In this document: piece after piece, positions 45,043 through 53,755 of the stretch
Position numbering within the stretch: the stretch's first letter is position 1
Layout: each line of letters begins with the position of its first letter
Assembly (NCBI GenBank): GCA_965219495.1
Contig: OZ244777.1
Coordinates: 620,001-684,000 of the forward strand
Direction: 5' to 3'
Origin: CAZPXZ01 sp965219495
Lineage (GTDB): Bacteria > Pseudomonadota > Alphaproteobacteria > Rhodobacterales > CAZPXZ01
DNA length: 64,000 nucleotides
The notes under the pieces: model-generated
The model's database searches: none
Seen by the model: only the letters and a program-made list of their open reading frames with translations
What the model was told of the DNA's origin: nothing
Program-made: the position numbers and the translations under genes

Positions 45043-46633
45043 GGCCAGCCGTCACGCGTTCAATAGCGGCAAACGATCCCAGGCACAGGAGGGCCAGGGT
45101 CGCCGCAACAACCGCCGCCTCTTCCATCCGGTAGGAACCCATCAGGCGATACAAGTAGAGCGAAAGCGTCGAACTTGTCTCCGTTCCGAACAATGCGATC
45201 GCGGTCAGGTCTCCCATGGATATACCTGTTGCAAGTGCCAAGGCTCTCCCGGCGTCCGATCGCAGCATGGGCCACTCGATGATCCGAAATCGGTTCCAGC
45301 CATGAATCCTCAGGGCAAAGCAGGTCTGGTCGAAATGCTCCGCGACCCGATCCGCGGCGGGACCTAACGTTCTTATTACATAAGGTGTTGTCGCAACGGC
45401 ATTCACAGCGCAAGCAAGCAACAGGGCGTGCTCGAAGACCAGCCCGAACGGAAGGAGAAGAACGAAAAGGCCGGCCCCGAATACGATGGGAGAAACGACA
45501 AGATTCAGCGCCGCAACATTCTCCAGCAGGTTTCCGAGCCGATCCCGCCGGTGGCGTTGCCGAAGGTCGCGCGCCGTCAACACGAGCGCCCACCCGAGGA
45601 GCAGCGCTGCGAGTCCCGCAGATGCACCGAGAATCACCGTGCGCCAAAGGGCGTCCCAGAATGCAGGCGCGGCGAACACTTTCGCGACCGGGCCAGCGGC
45701 AGCGCGCGCAATAACCGCCACGAGCGGGGCGCCAACGTAGAGTGCCGCAGCGAGAATCAACGCCGCGTCCACGGCAGTGGCGGTCAAACTGCGGGCGTCC
45801 GGCCGCGCCTGTCGTCGTCCTTCAGTTCGAGCGATTCGCGCAGGCAAATGGAACTTTTGCCCGGCAAGAACGAGCACCGCGCAGATGCCGATTTGCAGGA
45901 GCGCAAGTCCAACCGTTCGCTCGATATCAAAATCGAGTCGAAGTGCCTGATAGATGGCCACTTCCAGTGTCGTCGCCCGTGGCCCACCTCCAAACACCAG
46001 AATTACGGCAAAACTTGTGAAGCAGAGCAGAAACACCAGCCCGGCAACTCCGGGGAGCACGCGCCGGAGCAGGGGCCACTCGATCCTTCGAAATATCTGC
46101 GGACCCGTCATTCCAATCTGTGAAGCCAGCCGCCAGGTTTCGCCGGGTATCGCCTCGATTGCCGGCAACAGCAAACGTACGGAGAGTGGCAGATTGAAAA
46201 AAACATGCGCGACCAAGATTCCAGTCAACCCATAGGGAAAATTCCATTCCACGGACACCAGCCACAGGCTTAGCCGGGCAATCGCCCCACCGCTCCCGAA
46301 TACACTTGCAATTCCGAAAATTGCGACAATGACCGGCATGACGAGCGGCAGCCCGAATAGCCGCAACAGCAGGGAACGGCCGGGAAACCGCGGGCGGCGC
46401 GCGAGAGCCCGCGCAACGAGAATCCCGATCGAGACAGAAAGAAAAGTCGAGAGCGCGGCCTGCAACACGGTGAACCCCGCCACACGCAAGGTGTACGGGG
46501 TCAACAGTTCAAGCTCGCCATCGCCTCCCTCGCGCAGGAGGGAGGCGATGGCGAGCGTTACCGAACCGAGAATGATCGCGAGCGAAATCCCTCCCGGCAG
46601 CAGCGGCCCTAACGGGATACGTGCTCGACCCAC
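45029..46633 (-). CDS. thiP: Thiamine ABC transporter permease
   Basis: A roughly 534-residue permease made of two fused BPD_transp_1 halves with about 12 helices. The EAA-like loops read LPAIEAIPGETWRLASQIGMTG and LGPAADRVAEHFDQTCFAL, the second weaker. The start overlaps thiB: GTG at 46633 or TTG at 46645 are possible. Translational coupling with thiB is likely. Confidence 0.9.
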   Translation of the reverse strand: MGRARIPLGPLLPGGISLAIILGSVTLAIASLLREGGDGELELLTPYTLRVAGFTVLQAALSTFLSVSIGILVARALARRPRFPGRSLLLRLFGLPLVMPVIVAIFGIASVFGSGGAIARLSLWLVSVEWNFPYGLTGILVAHVFFNLPLSVRLLLPAIEAIPGETWRLASQIGMTGPQIFRRIEWPLLRRVLPGVAGLVFLLCFTSFAVILVFGGGPRATTLEVAIYQALRLDFDIERTVGLALLQIGICAVLVLAGQKFHLPARIARTEGRRQARPDARSLTATAVDAALILAAALYVGAPLVAVIARAAAGPVAKVFAAPAFWDALWRTVILGASAGLAALLLGWALVLTARDLRQRHRRDRLGNLLENVAALNLVVSPIVFGAGLFVLLLPFGLVFEHALLLACAVNAVATTPYVIRTLGPAADRVAEHFDQTCFALRIHGWNRFRIIEWPMLRSDAGRALALATGISMGDLTAIALFGTETSSTLSLYLYRLMGSYRMEEAAVVAATLALLCLGSFAAIERVTAGRARS

Positions 46634-47619
46634 TCGGCGATCCAAGTTTTCCGGTTTTGGGCGATTTCCTCCGGCGCGAACGGTTCCGCCGTGGCAGGAA
46701 TCTGCAAGTCGCGAAATGCCTCTGGCAGCTTGTCTTCAAGATCGATCACCGGATTCATGATGTTCGTTCCAGGGATGTGTTCCTGAAACGCCTCACTCAC
46801 CATGAATTCGAGGAATTGGCGCGCAAGGTCGGGATTCCGAGAGGCTCTCGTCCGCGCTGCGACCTCGATCTGCATATAGTGCCCTTCACTGAATACGGCC
46901 GCCTTGTACCGTTCGGTATCTTCATACATCTTGTGATAAGCGGGTGATGTCGCGTAGCTCAGCACCATTGGTGCCTCGCCTTTGAGAAACAGTCCGTATG
47001 CCTCGCTCCATCCCTTGGTGAAGGTGAGAATTCGCCGGGAGAGCTTGCTCCACGCTTCTCCCGAACGTTTGCCATAAATGCGCTGCATCCAGAGAAGCAG
47101 CCCGAGGCCCGGCGTACTGGTGCGGGGATCTTGAAGTATGACCTTCGGGCCGTCGTTTTCAACGAGTTCCGCCAGGCTTTCAGGAGGGTCAGTAAGCCGT
47201 TCGGAATCGTACACGAAGGCAAAATGCCCGTAATCGTATGGCAGGAACTCCGTATCCACCCACTTGACCGGAAGCGAAAACTCCAGATCGGACAGTCCGT
47301 GCGGAGCGAAGAGGCCGGTCGCCTTGGCTTCCGCCATCAACGACGTGTCGAGGCCCAGGACCACGTCAGCGCGGCTAGCCTTGCCCTCCAGGCGAATCCG
47401 CGAAAGAAGTATGCCGGCGTCACCCACTGCGACCCATTGCAGGTCGCACCTGCATGCGGACTCGAACGCCGCTTCTACCGCTGGGCCCGGTCCCCATTCC
47501 GCCGCGAAGGAGTCGTAGGTGTAGACGGTCAGGACCGGTTTCGCCTCATCCGCATCCGCTTTGCCAAACAGGACAAATGCCAAAATCGCTAGCGCGAAAG
47601 TTCTTGCATGCGTGTACAT
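46609..47619 (-). CDS. thiB: Thiamine ABC transporter substrate-binding protein
   Basis: A 336-residue periplasmic protein with a signal peptide (about residues 1-23, ending near ADADEA). Family motifs: LTVYTYDSFAAEWGPGPAVEAAFE, VLGLDTSL, PYDYGHFAFVYD, TPGLGLLLWM and PMVLSYATSPAYH. It binds thiamine and its phosphates. It is the first gene of the operon; a TPP riboswitch lies in its leader at 47683-47768. Confidence 0.93.
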   Translation of the reverse strand: MYTHARTFALAILAFVLFGKADADEAKPVLTVYTYDSFAAEWGPGPAVEAAFESACRCDLQWVAVGDAGILLSRIRLEGKASRADVVLGLDTSLMAEAKATGLFAPHGLSDLEFSLPVKWVDTEFLPYDYGHFAFVYDSERLTDPPESLAELVENDGPKVILQDPRTSTPGLGLLLWMQRIYGKRSGEAWSKLSRRILTFTKGWSEAYGLFLKGEAPMVLSYATSPAYHKMYEDTERYKAAVFSEGHYMQIEVAARTRASRNPDLARQFLEFMVSEAFQEHIPGTNIMNPVIDLEDKLPEAFRDLQIPATAEPFAPEEIAQNRKTWIAEWVEHVSR

Positions 47620-47682
47620 TCGGAGCCCTCCATTCGATGGCGGAGAGACCGAACTGCTGGATGCTCACGTATTCTTCGCATT

Positions 47683-47768
47683 TCTCGGTCCCTACGCCGG
47701 TATGATCCGGTTCAGGTTCGACGGGTTGGCGAACGCGCCTCTCAGCCCTTGGGCACCCCGTGAGAACA
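47683..47768 (-). promoter_or_regulatory. TPP riboswitch (THI element)
   Basis: On the minus strand the leader contains the conserved thi-box parts in order: GGGGTGCCC, CTGAGAGG, ACCCGTCGAACCTGA and CCGGATCATACCGGCGTAGGGA. These form the pyrimidine- and pyrophosphate-sensing helices of the TPP aptamer. It lies about 64 bp upstream of the thiB start. High TPP should lower thiBPQ expression. The switch mechanism is not evident, but no strong poly-U terminator is seen, so control of translation is likely. Confidence 0.95.
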
Positions 47769-47816
47769 GTGTGACAATAGTACCCGCTTGTTTCGCGGTC
47801 AATGCGGCGGTTGCGG

Positions 47817-49130
47817 CTAGCCTGGCGGTCCGGTCTGGGCGGTGCCGGGCAACCATGTAGCGAGTTCAGGGAAAATGACAAGAATTGCGACCATCAAGAC
47901 CATGATGCCGAACATCGGCAGCGCGGTTCGCGCGATATAGCCGATATCGAGCCCGGTCATTCCTTGCATAACGAAAAGGTTGAACCCCACGGGTGGAGTG
48001 ATTTGCGCCATTTCAACCACCACGACTATGAATATGCCAAACCAGATGACGTCGATCCCGGCACCGCGAATCATCGGTTCGATAATTGCCATGGTGAGTA
48101 CGACGGAAGAAATCCCGTCGAGGAAACAGCCAATTATGATATAGAACACCGTCAGTGCGGCGATGAGCATGAAGGGACTCAGCTCCAGGCTGGCAATCCA
48201 TTCGGCGATGGCACGCGGCAAGCCGATGAATCCCATCGAAAGCGACAGGAAGGATGCCCCCATCAGGATGAACGCGATCATGCAGGAAGTTCGGGTAGCC
48301 CCCATCAAGCTCTCGGCCAACGTCTTCCAGTTGAGGGATCTCTGGCTCGCCGCCAACACCAGCGCTCCGACAACTCCAAAGGCGGCCGCCTCCGTCGCAG
48401 TCGCGAGCCCGAGATACATCGACCCAATCACCACGGCAACGAGCAGGAGGACAGGAATGAGATATTGGGATTCGCGGAGCTTCCGCACGAATGGCACGTG
48501 CGGCTCGGGCTCCGGGCGTTCTGCAGGACGGAGATAGTGCCAGCCAACCACATATCCCATGAACAGCAGAGAGAGCGTCAATCCGGGAAGTACACCCGCG
48601 ACAAAGAGTTTGGTGATGGATTCGTTTATGGCGACGCCGTAGACGATCAAGGTCAACGAGGGCGGAATCATCAGGCCAAGCGTGGCGGCTCCGGCCAGTG
48701 TCCCCACGGTCATGAAATCCGGATATCCGCGTCGGCGAAGTTCCGGTATCGACATTTTGCCGACCGTTGTCAGTGTTGCTGCGGACGATCCAGATACCGC
48801 CGCAAAGATCGTGCAACCCACAATGTTCGTATGCAGCAAACCGCCGGGGAGCCGCGCCATCCAAGGCGCCAAGCTTCGGAACATATCCTCGGACAATCGG
48901 GTCCGGTAGAGGATTTCTCCCATCCAGATGAAGAGGGGTAAGGCGGTTAGCGACCAGTTGGAAGCCGACCGCCAGATTGTCGTGATCATCGCGTCGCCGG
49001 CTGGGCGGCTCGTGAAGAGTTCCATCCCGACCAGCGCCACACCAAGAAGTGCAAGTGCCACCCAAACTCCGGTCCCCAGGAATAGGAAGAGAACGAACAG
49101 GAATATGGAGGTGAGATAGAAGTGCTCCAT
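47817..49130 (-). CDS. TRAP transporter large permease (DctM family)
   Basis: A 437-residue membrane protein with the DctM hallmarks FAAVSGSSAATLTTVGKMSIPEL, LMIPPSLTLIVYGV and QITPPVGFNLFVMQGMTG. It is last in a minus-strand P-Q-M set (genes at 49741, 49137 and here), 6 bp after dctQ. The cargo is probably a carboxylate. Confidence 0.9.
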   Translation of the reverse strand: MEHFYLTSIFLFVLFLFLGTGVWVALALLGVALVGMELFTSRPAGDAMITTIWRSASNWSLTALPLFIWMGEILYRTRLSEDMFRSLAPWMARLPGGLLHTNIVGCTIFAAVSGSSAATLTTVGKMSIPELRRRGYPDFMTVGTLAGAATLGLMIPPSLTLIVYGVAINESITKLFVAGVLPGLTLSLLFMGYVVGWHYLRPAERPEPEPHVPFVRKLRESQYLIPVLLLVAVVIGSMYLGLATATEAAAFGVVGALVLAASQRSLNWKTLAESLMGATRTSCMIAFILMGASFLSLSMGFIGLPRAIAEWIASLELSPFMLIAALTVFYIIIGCFLDGISSVVLTMAIIEPMIRGAGIDVIWFGIFIVVVVEMAQITPPVGFNLFVMQGMTGLDIGYIARTALPMFGIMVLMVAILVIFPELATWLPGTAQTGPPG

Positions 49131-49136
49131 TGCGGA

Positions 49137-49637
49137 TCAATCGGCAGTGCCGCGAACCGTTTCCGCCTCAATACCGGTTCGGCCAAGCACAATCGCCCGA
49201 ACCAAATTGTCCAGAAAAGCGATTGCAGCGATTACCGTTCCGAAGGCCATCGCAATCTGCGGGATCCAGATCGGAGTCGCGTCCTGCGCTTGACTGATGT
49301 CGCCCAGAAGGTGCGACCAATAGGTGCCGCGTATCGCAAACCAGGCAAAATAAACCGTTAGTCCGCTGGCAATTACGAGACACCAGATTTCCACGACAAT
49401 TCTTCGCGGCCCAAACATGTTCAACAAGAGATTGACTCGAATATGTGCGCCCCGGTTAAGCGTATAGGCGATGGCCAGGAACGACGCGGTCGCCATGCAA
49501 TATCCCGCGTAAGCCGTCGAACCCGGGAATACGTTTCCGGTCCAGCGGGCGCCCATCTGAAGGCAGATGACTACAAGCAACGCCACCAAGAACCCCGCTG
49601 CGACAATCCCGCTTGCGAGATAAACCGCATCCAACAC
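49137..49637 (-). CDS. TRAP transporter small permease (DctQ family)
   Basis: A 166-residue four-helix protein. It has the DctQ-like core VFPGSTAYAGYCMATASFLAIAYTLNRGAHIRVNLLL, with the charged R-x-A-H-I-R segment. It works with the DctM at 47817 and the DctP at 49741. A 103-bp gap separates it from the binding-protein gene. Confidence 0.85.
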   Translation of the reverse strand: MLDAVYLASGIVAAGFLVALLVVICLQMGARWTGNVFPGSTAYAGYCMATASFLAIAYTLNRGAHIRVNLLLNMFGPRRIVVEIWCLVIASGLTVYFAWFAIRGTYWSHLLGDISQAQDATPIWIPQIAMAFGTVIAAIAFLDNLVRAIVLGRTGIEAETVRGTAD

Positions 49638-49740
49638 GCGACAGATTCTACGGAATGCTCTCAGAGCGAGAATCCTCCGGCCCGTTGAAGAACGTAAAGC
49701 TCAAACGGGTCGGTAGTAAACACTCTCAGTATCCGTCTGT

Positions 49741-50712
49741 CTACATGGACTCGTAGTCCGACACGATCTGTTGGCCGATCTCGCCAGCAAGGTCTGACCA
49801 CTCGCTGGACATGGTCGCGCCGATTTCAGCAAGGTCCGCCTTGAGTTGCTCTCCAGGTGCCTGGACACTCATGCCATTGGCGGCAAGCTCCGCCAAATAC
49901 CAGCCAGCAAGGTAGCGCGCCTTGTTGGTGGCGGCCTCTTGAACGAGCAAGGCCGCACTCTGCAAGCAGTTGCGCGCCTGATCGGAAACCGATTCGTACG
50001 CGGACTTGTTCACGAACACGTAATTCCGAGGTAGCGACGCCTGTGCATCATAAAAGTGACTCAAATGTTCCCAGACCCTGCGGTCATAGCCGGTGGACCC
50101 CGAGGACACGAATGCTTCGGCGGTCCCCGTAGCCAATGCCTGAATAAGTTCGGCCGCCTCAATTTGTACCGGCAGCATTCCCGCAAGTTCCGCGAGGCGG
50201 GCAGTCGCCGAGTTGTAGACGCGAAACTTGATTCCAGCCATGTCCGATACGCCGTTTACCGCGTTCTTGAAGAAAAAGCCCTGCGGAGGCCAAGGAGCGG
50301 AATAAAGCAGTACAAGATTCTGGTCTACTAGGATCTGTTCGAGGTAAGGCTTCGCCGCCTTCCAGAGTTGCTCGGATTCTTCGAATGAAGTCGCGAGGAA
50401 GGGCACGGAATCGAAACCGAAAACCGCGTTCTCATTTTGGTGGGCAGAGAGTAGCCGCTCGCCAATCGGCGCCTGACCGGTCTGCACGGCGCGCTTGATA
50501 TCATTGCCGGAGAATAGTGATCCCCCTCCATGCACGACGATCTCCAATTCTCCGCCAGTGCAAGTATTGACTGCCTGCGCAAAGAGTTTGCCGTTCTGCG
50601 TATGATAGTTTGAATCAGCGTAAGCCATTGGCATATCCCATTTCTCGGCTAATGCCGCGGTCGCTGCGAGCCCGGCTATACCTGAAAGCAGGACTATGAA
50701 TATCATCCTCAT
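49741..50712 (-). CDS. TRAP transporter substrate-binding protein (DctP family)
   Basis: A 323-residue periplasmic protein with a signal peptide ending near TAALAEKW. Features: HTQNGKLFAQAVNTCTGGELEIVVH, the SLFSGNDIKRAVQTGQAPIGE block, and the ligand Arg region GIKFRVYNSATARLAELAG. The start ATG at 50712 is chosen because GGGAG lies eight bases before it; an in-frame ATG at 50727 has none. It is first in the operon, and the 170 bp upstream end at the TnpB element, so the element may have moved into its upstream control region. Confidence 0.88.
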   Translation of the reverse strand: MRMIFIVLLSGIAGLAATAALAEKWDMPMAYADSNYHTQNGKLFAQAVNTCTGGELEIVVHGGGSLFSGNDIKRAVQTGQAPIGERLLSAHQNENAVFGFDSVPFLATSFEESEQLWKAAKPYLEQILVDQNLVLLYSAPWPPQGFFFKNAVNGVSDMAGIKFRVYNSATARLAELAGMLPVQIEAAELIQALATGTAEAFVSSGSTGYDRRVWEHLSHFYDAQASLPRNYVFVNKSAYESVSDQARNCLQSAALLVQEAATNKARYLAGWYLAELAANGMSVQAPGEQLKADLAEIGATMSSEWSDLAGEIGQQIVSDYESM

Positions 50713-51080
50713 TGATTGATCTCCCAACTAGAATCAATCGAAAATCACTCTGCTATAGCAGCTTTATTGGCTGGTTCAAGGGAAGTCGGTCGCAATCGTA
50801 CCGCTCACTCTGAATGCTATATTACTCCAACCTCGAGATTTCTATTGCGGCCATTACGTAGGTGAATACGATGGGGATTATACGGATAACTTGACAAGAA
50901 AGTGGTTTTCGCTTGCGCATTTGCAGAAACGGTGGCACGAATCGCTCAATAAAGCAACACCGATGCAACTCCTATGCAACACAATCCCGCCTCTCCCACC
51001 GGCGACACCCGTCCGGTGTTCAAGGTCTTCAAATGCCGGGCACGGCTCACTCCGGCCTCGCACCGCCGTCTCGGCGAGGT

Positions 51081-51102
51081 GTTGCGGTTGTGTTGCGGTT
51101 GT
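51081..51102 (+). repeat. 11-bp tandem duplication that shifts the tnpB frame
   Basis: GTTGCGGTTGT occurs twice in a row (51081-51091, 51092-51102) followed by GTTGCGGG. With one copy the reading would be V-L-R-L-C-C-G-F-Y-N, the expected TnpB sequence; with two copies the frame is lost. Confidence 0.9.
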
Positions 51103-52149
51103 GTTGCGGGTTCTACAACGCCGCGCTTGAGGAGCGCATTGGCGCCTGGATGAAGGCGGGGATTTCGATTTCCTGTTCCGACCAGTGCAAGTCTTTGACG
51201 GCGATCCGCAACAACACGCAATTTCCCGAGTTCGCCGCCCTCAGCATTCAGGTGTTCCGGGGTGTCTTGCAGCGACTGGACCGGAGCTTCCGGGATTTCT
51301 TCCGGCGCGCGGAAGGCGGCGGCAAGCCTGGCTTTCCGCGCTTCAAGGCGGCGCAGCGGTGGCGAACGGTGGAGATCGCGGAGGTCTCGCGGGGCATGGT
51401 GCGGCGGCATGGCCGGCACTGGCGGCTACATGTGAAGGGGCTTCCGCCGCTGCAACTGCGGTCGTCGCGGGCGTTGCCGGAGGGGGCGGAACTGAAGACG
51501 CTGCGGGTGGTGCGGAAGCCGCTGCGCACCGAGATTCACTTGGGCTTCGCGTTCCCGCCGGTCGCCCCGAAAGAGGCGATTGTCCGCCCGGTCGGCATCG
51601 ACGCGGGGGTGGCCAAGCGGCTGACGTTGTCGGATGGCGGGGAGGTCGCGAAACGGGAAGTGGACCGGGGCCGCCTGCGCCGCCTGCAGCGGGCGGTGGC
51701 CCGCGCGACGCCAGGGTCCGGCAACCGGCGGAAGAAAGTGGGGTCGCTGGCGCGGGAGTGGCAGCGGATCTCGGACGCCAACCGGCAAGTCCTGCACCGG
51801 ACGGTGTCGGCGCTCAGCCGGGCCTACGATTTTTTCGCGATCGAAGACTTGCGGATCGCCAACCTATTGCGCTCGGCGAAGGGGACCGCGGCGGAACCCG
51901 GACACAATGTGCGGGCCAAGGCGGGGCTGAACCGGGCGATCTCCGAGCAGGGATGGGGAACGTTTTTCACGCTCTTGAAGGAAAAGGCTGCGAGCGCTGG
52001 CCTTCAGGTGGCGGAAGTTGCACCGCATGGAACCAGCCAGGCCTGCTCGGGATGCGGCGCCGATGCGCCGAAAACACTGGCTGTTCGCGTCCACGCCTGT
52101 CCGGCCTGCGGGCTGGTGCTGGACCGCGATGTCAATGCGGCAAGGAATA

Positions 52150-52294
52150 TCCTGCAACGGGCTTTGGCCCGTTCACGGGTGGGGAGTGGCGGGGTGATCC
52201 CGCTTCCCGTGGCGGCGGCAGGAGCGGAGAACCAATCATTCTCCGGAGCAAGCGGGGCAGTGGCGCCGCTCGTCGCAGAACAGTGTCATGTCAA
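52150..52294 (+). ncRNA. Possible omegaRNA (reRNA) scaffold at the 3' end of tnpB
   Basis: In TnpB elements the guide RNA scaffold overlaps the 3' end of tnpB and ends at the right terminus, with the guide being the flanking bases. Here the region has GC-rich hairpins (for example GGGAGTGGCGGG/CCCGCTTCCC near 52181-52210). The guide would begin GTTATGTATATAAG at 52295. This is by analogy; boundaries are rough. Confidence 0.35.
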
Positions 52295-52360
52295 GTTATG
52301 TATATAAGCCCCAATACGATCCATACCGGATAAAGAGAAATATGTGTAGGCAATAGGAAA

Positions 52361-53620
52361 TCAGATTCGTCCAAATCGGTCCACGCGAAATGGGGATAGG
52401 TCGACATTCGACTTTCGTTCCGTCACCAACTCTGTCAGCAGTCGACCGATACGCGGACCGCATGTGAGACCAACGTGCTGGGTTCCAAACGCAAATAAGA
52501 TTCCGGGCGCGTTGGGCGCCGCACCGACCACCGGCAAGCAGTCGACCGTCGTGGGGCGATGTCCCATCCAGGACTCTTCGCCGTCCCAAGTCAGTCGAGG
52601 GAATGTTCGTCGAATGCATTTGCGCAGGAACCGGATGGGTTGCGGACTAGGATCGGCCTCCAAAGAAGCGAATTCCACCAGGCCAGCGATGCGCAAACCT
52701 CGTTTCATCGGAGTTACCGCAGCGCCCGAATCGGCAAGCATGAATGGGACCGGCACTGCGGGAGACGCATTTTTCAGCGTCAGGTGATAACCGCGTTCGC
52801 TTTGCATTCTTGAGGCATACCCAAGTTGTTTCATCCATCTCCCTGACCAAATACCTGCACTCACCACCGCCCGGTCCGCATCAATTCGCCCCGCACTGGT
52901 TTCCAGCGCCGCGCGACCGCCTTCCAATGGAATGACCGCCCGCGCCTCTGCCCGCAGGGCCGATCCTCCATTTCGAAGAAAATGTGCGGCCAATTCGGCG
53001 ACAAATTCTCCGGGGTCTGTTATGTAGCCATGATCCGGATGTGCCGCGCCGAAAACATAGCGTTCCGATACACCGGCATCCAAATTTATGATGTCTTCCC
53101 TGCTTAGAACTCGGTGCGGGAAACCATTGGAGTGACGAACCTCTCGGGGAAAGGAATCGCGCTCAAAGGAGACCAGGTCGGGATATACAAAATACCAATC
53201 CGACTGCCGGATATATTTCGCCGCGCCGGTTCCGCGCGCCAGCAGCAAGTGTTCGGTAAGGGAGTCAAACGTGAGAGAGGCCAGCGCCGCCGCTCTCGAT
53301 TCAACCGTTTTGCGCTTTGCTCCAGACAGGAACTGGATAAGCCAGGGTGAGATGCGAGGAAAGTATCTCCAGCGCATGAAAACCGGGGCCTCCGGATCCA
53401 AGAGGAAGCGGGGAATTCGTGGCAACAGGCTTGGCACCGGCACGGGAATTACGGAACAGGCGGCAATGACTCCTGCGTTACCATACGACGCCTGCGTTGG
53501 GTCGCCTGGAGCTACCCGATCTACGAGCGTGACCTGATGGCCGCCACGCCGGAGGTATTCCGCGACGGAAACACCTACAATTCCTGCGCCAACTACCACG
53601 ATCTTCAGCGATTGAGTCAA
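52361..53620 (-). CDS. FAD-dependent oxidoreductase, D-amino acid dehydrogenase (DadA) type
   Basis: A 419-residue DAO-family flavoprotein. The FAD loop GAGIVG is at residues 11-16, and SYGNAGVIAACSVIPVP is the DadA-like segment. The C-terminal DCLPVVGAAPNAPGILFAFGTQHVGLTCGPRIGRLLTEL is the usual FAD-binding end. Such enzymes oxidise D-amino acids to 2-oxo acids. It is 135 bp downstream of the TPP-enzyme gene on the same strand, and a racemase-family gene diverges from that pair, so a D-amino acid or amino acid degradation route is plausible. The true substrate is unknown. Confidence 0.85.
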   Translation of the reverse strand: MTQSLKIVVVGAGIVGVSVAEYLRRGGHQVTLVDRVAPGDPTQASYGNAGVIAACSVIPVPVPSLLPRIPRFLLDPEAPVFMRWRYFPRISPWLIQFLSGAKRKTVESRAAALASLTFDSLTEHLLLARGTGAAKYIRQSDWYFVYPDLVSFERDSFPREVRHSNGFPHRVLSREDIINLDAGVSERYVFGAAHPDHGYITDPGEFVAELAAHFLRNGGSALRAEARAVIPLEGGRAALETSAGRIDADRAVVSAGIWSGRWMKQLGYASRMQSERGYHLTLKNASPAVPVPFMLADSGAAVTPMKRGLRIAGLVEFASLEADPSPQPIRFLRKCIRRTFPRLTWDGEESWMGHRPTTVDCLPVVGAAPNAPGILFAFGTQHVGLTCGPRIGRLLTELVTERKSNVDLSPFRVDRFGRI

Positions 53621-53755
53621 GATGAACCTCTTCCTACGATCGGGTATCCATGTGGTCGATCTCCCGCAGGATCAGTTCTGCGCATACCTCACAAGCAGTT
53701 GGAACTCCCGGTCGGAACGGCAGTGACGCGTGTGGGCGAAAACTGATTGAGAATC

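Larger units (their letters stand above)
50896..52294 (+). mobile_element. IS200/IS605-type TnpB element
   Basis: An element with a tnpB gene and no tnpA. Proposed ends follow the IS605 pattern: the left end just after TTGAC (50891-50895) and the right end at TCAA (52291-52294). The flanks form an 11-bp inverted pair, ATAACTTGACA at 50886-50896 and its complement at 52289-52299. The ends are inferred from pattern, not from an empty site. TTGAC would be the TAM-like target of this TnpB. Confidence 0.6.
50974..52307 (+). pseudogene. tnpB: RNA-guided endonuclease TnpB (IS1341 type), frameshifted near the N-terminus
   Basis: The N-terminus starts at ATG 50974 in frame 1 (MQHNPASPTGDTRPVFKVFKCRARLT...GEVLRLCC), but the rest (GFYNAALEE onward to 52307) is in frame 3. 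The switch is explained by an 11-bp tandem duplication at 51081-51102. The catalytic parts remain intact: RuvC Asp in GIDAGVAK, Glu in IEDLRIANL, the zinc cysteines CSGCG...CPACG and the last Asp in DRDVNAARNIL. The last residues (HVKLCI) run past the predicted element end into flanking DNA. Full-length protein is not expected unless frameshifting corrects it. Confidence 0.83.

Noticed and set aside
47802..48941. A 379-codon plus-strand open frame
   Set aside because: It is antisense to the DctM gene, has no family motifs and shows the His/Arg/Gln-rich make-up of a shadow frame.
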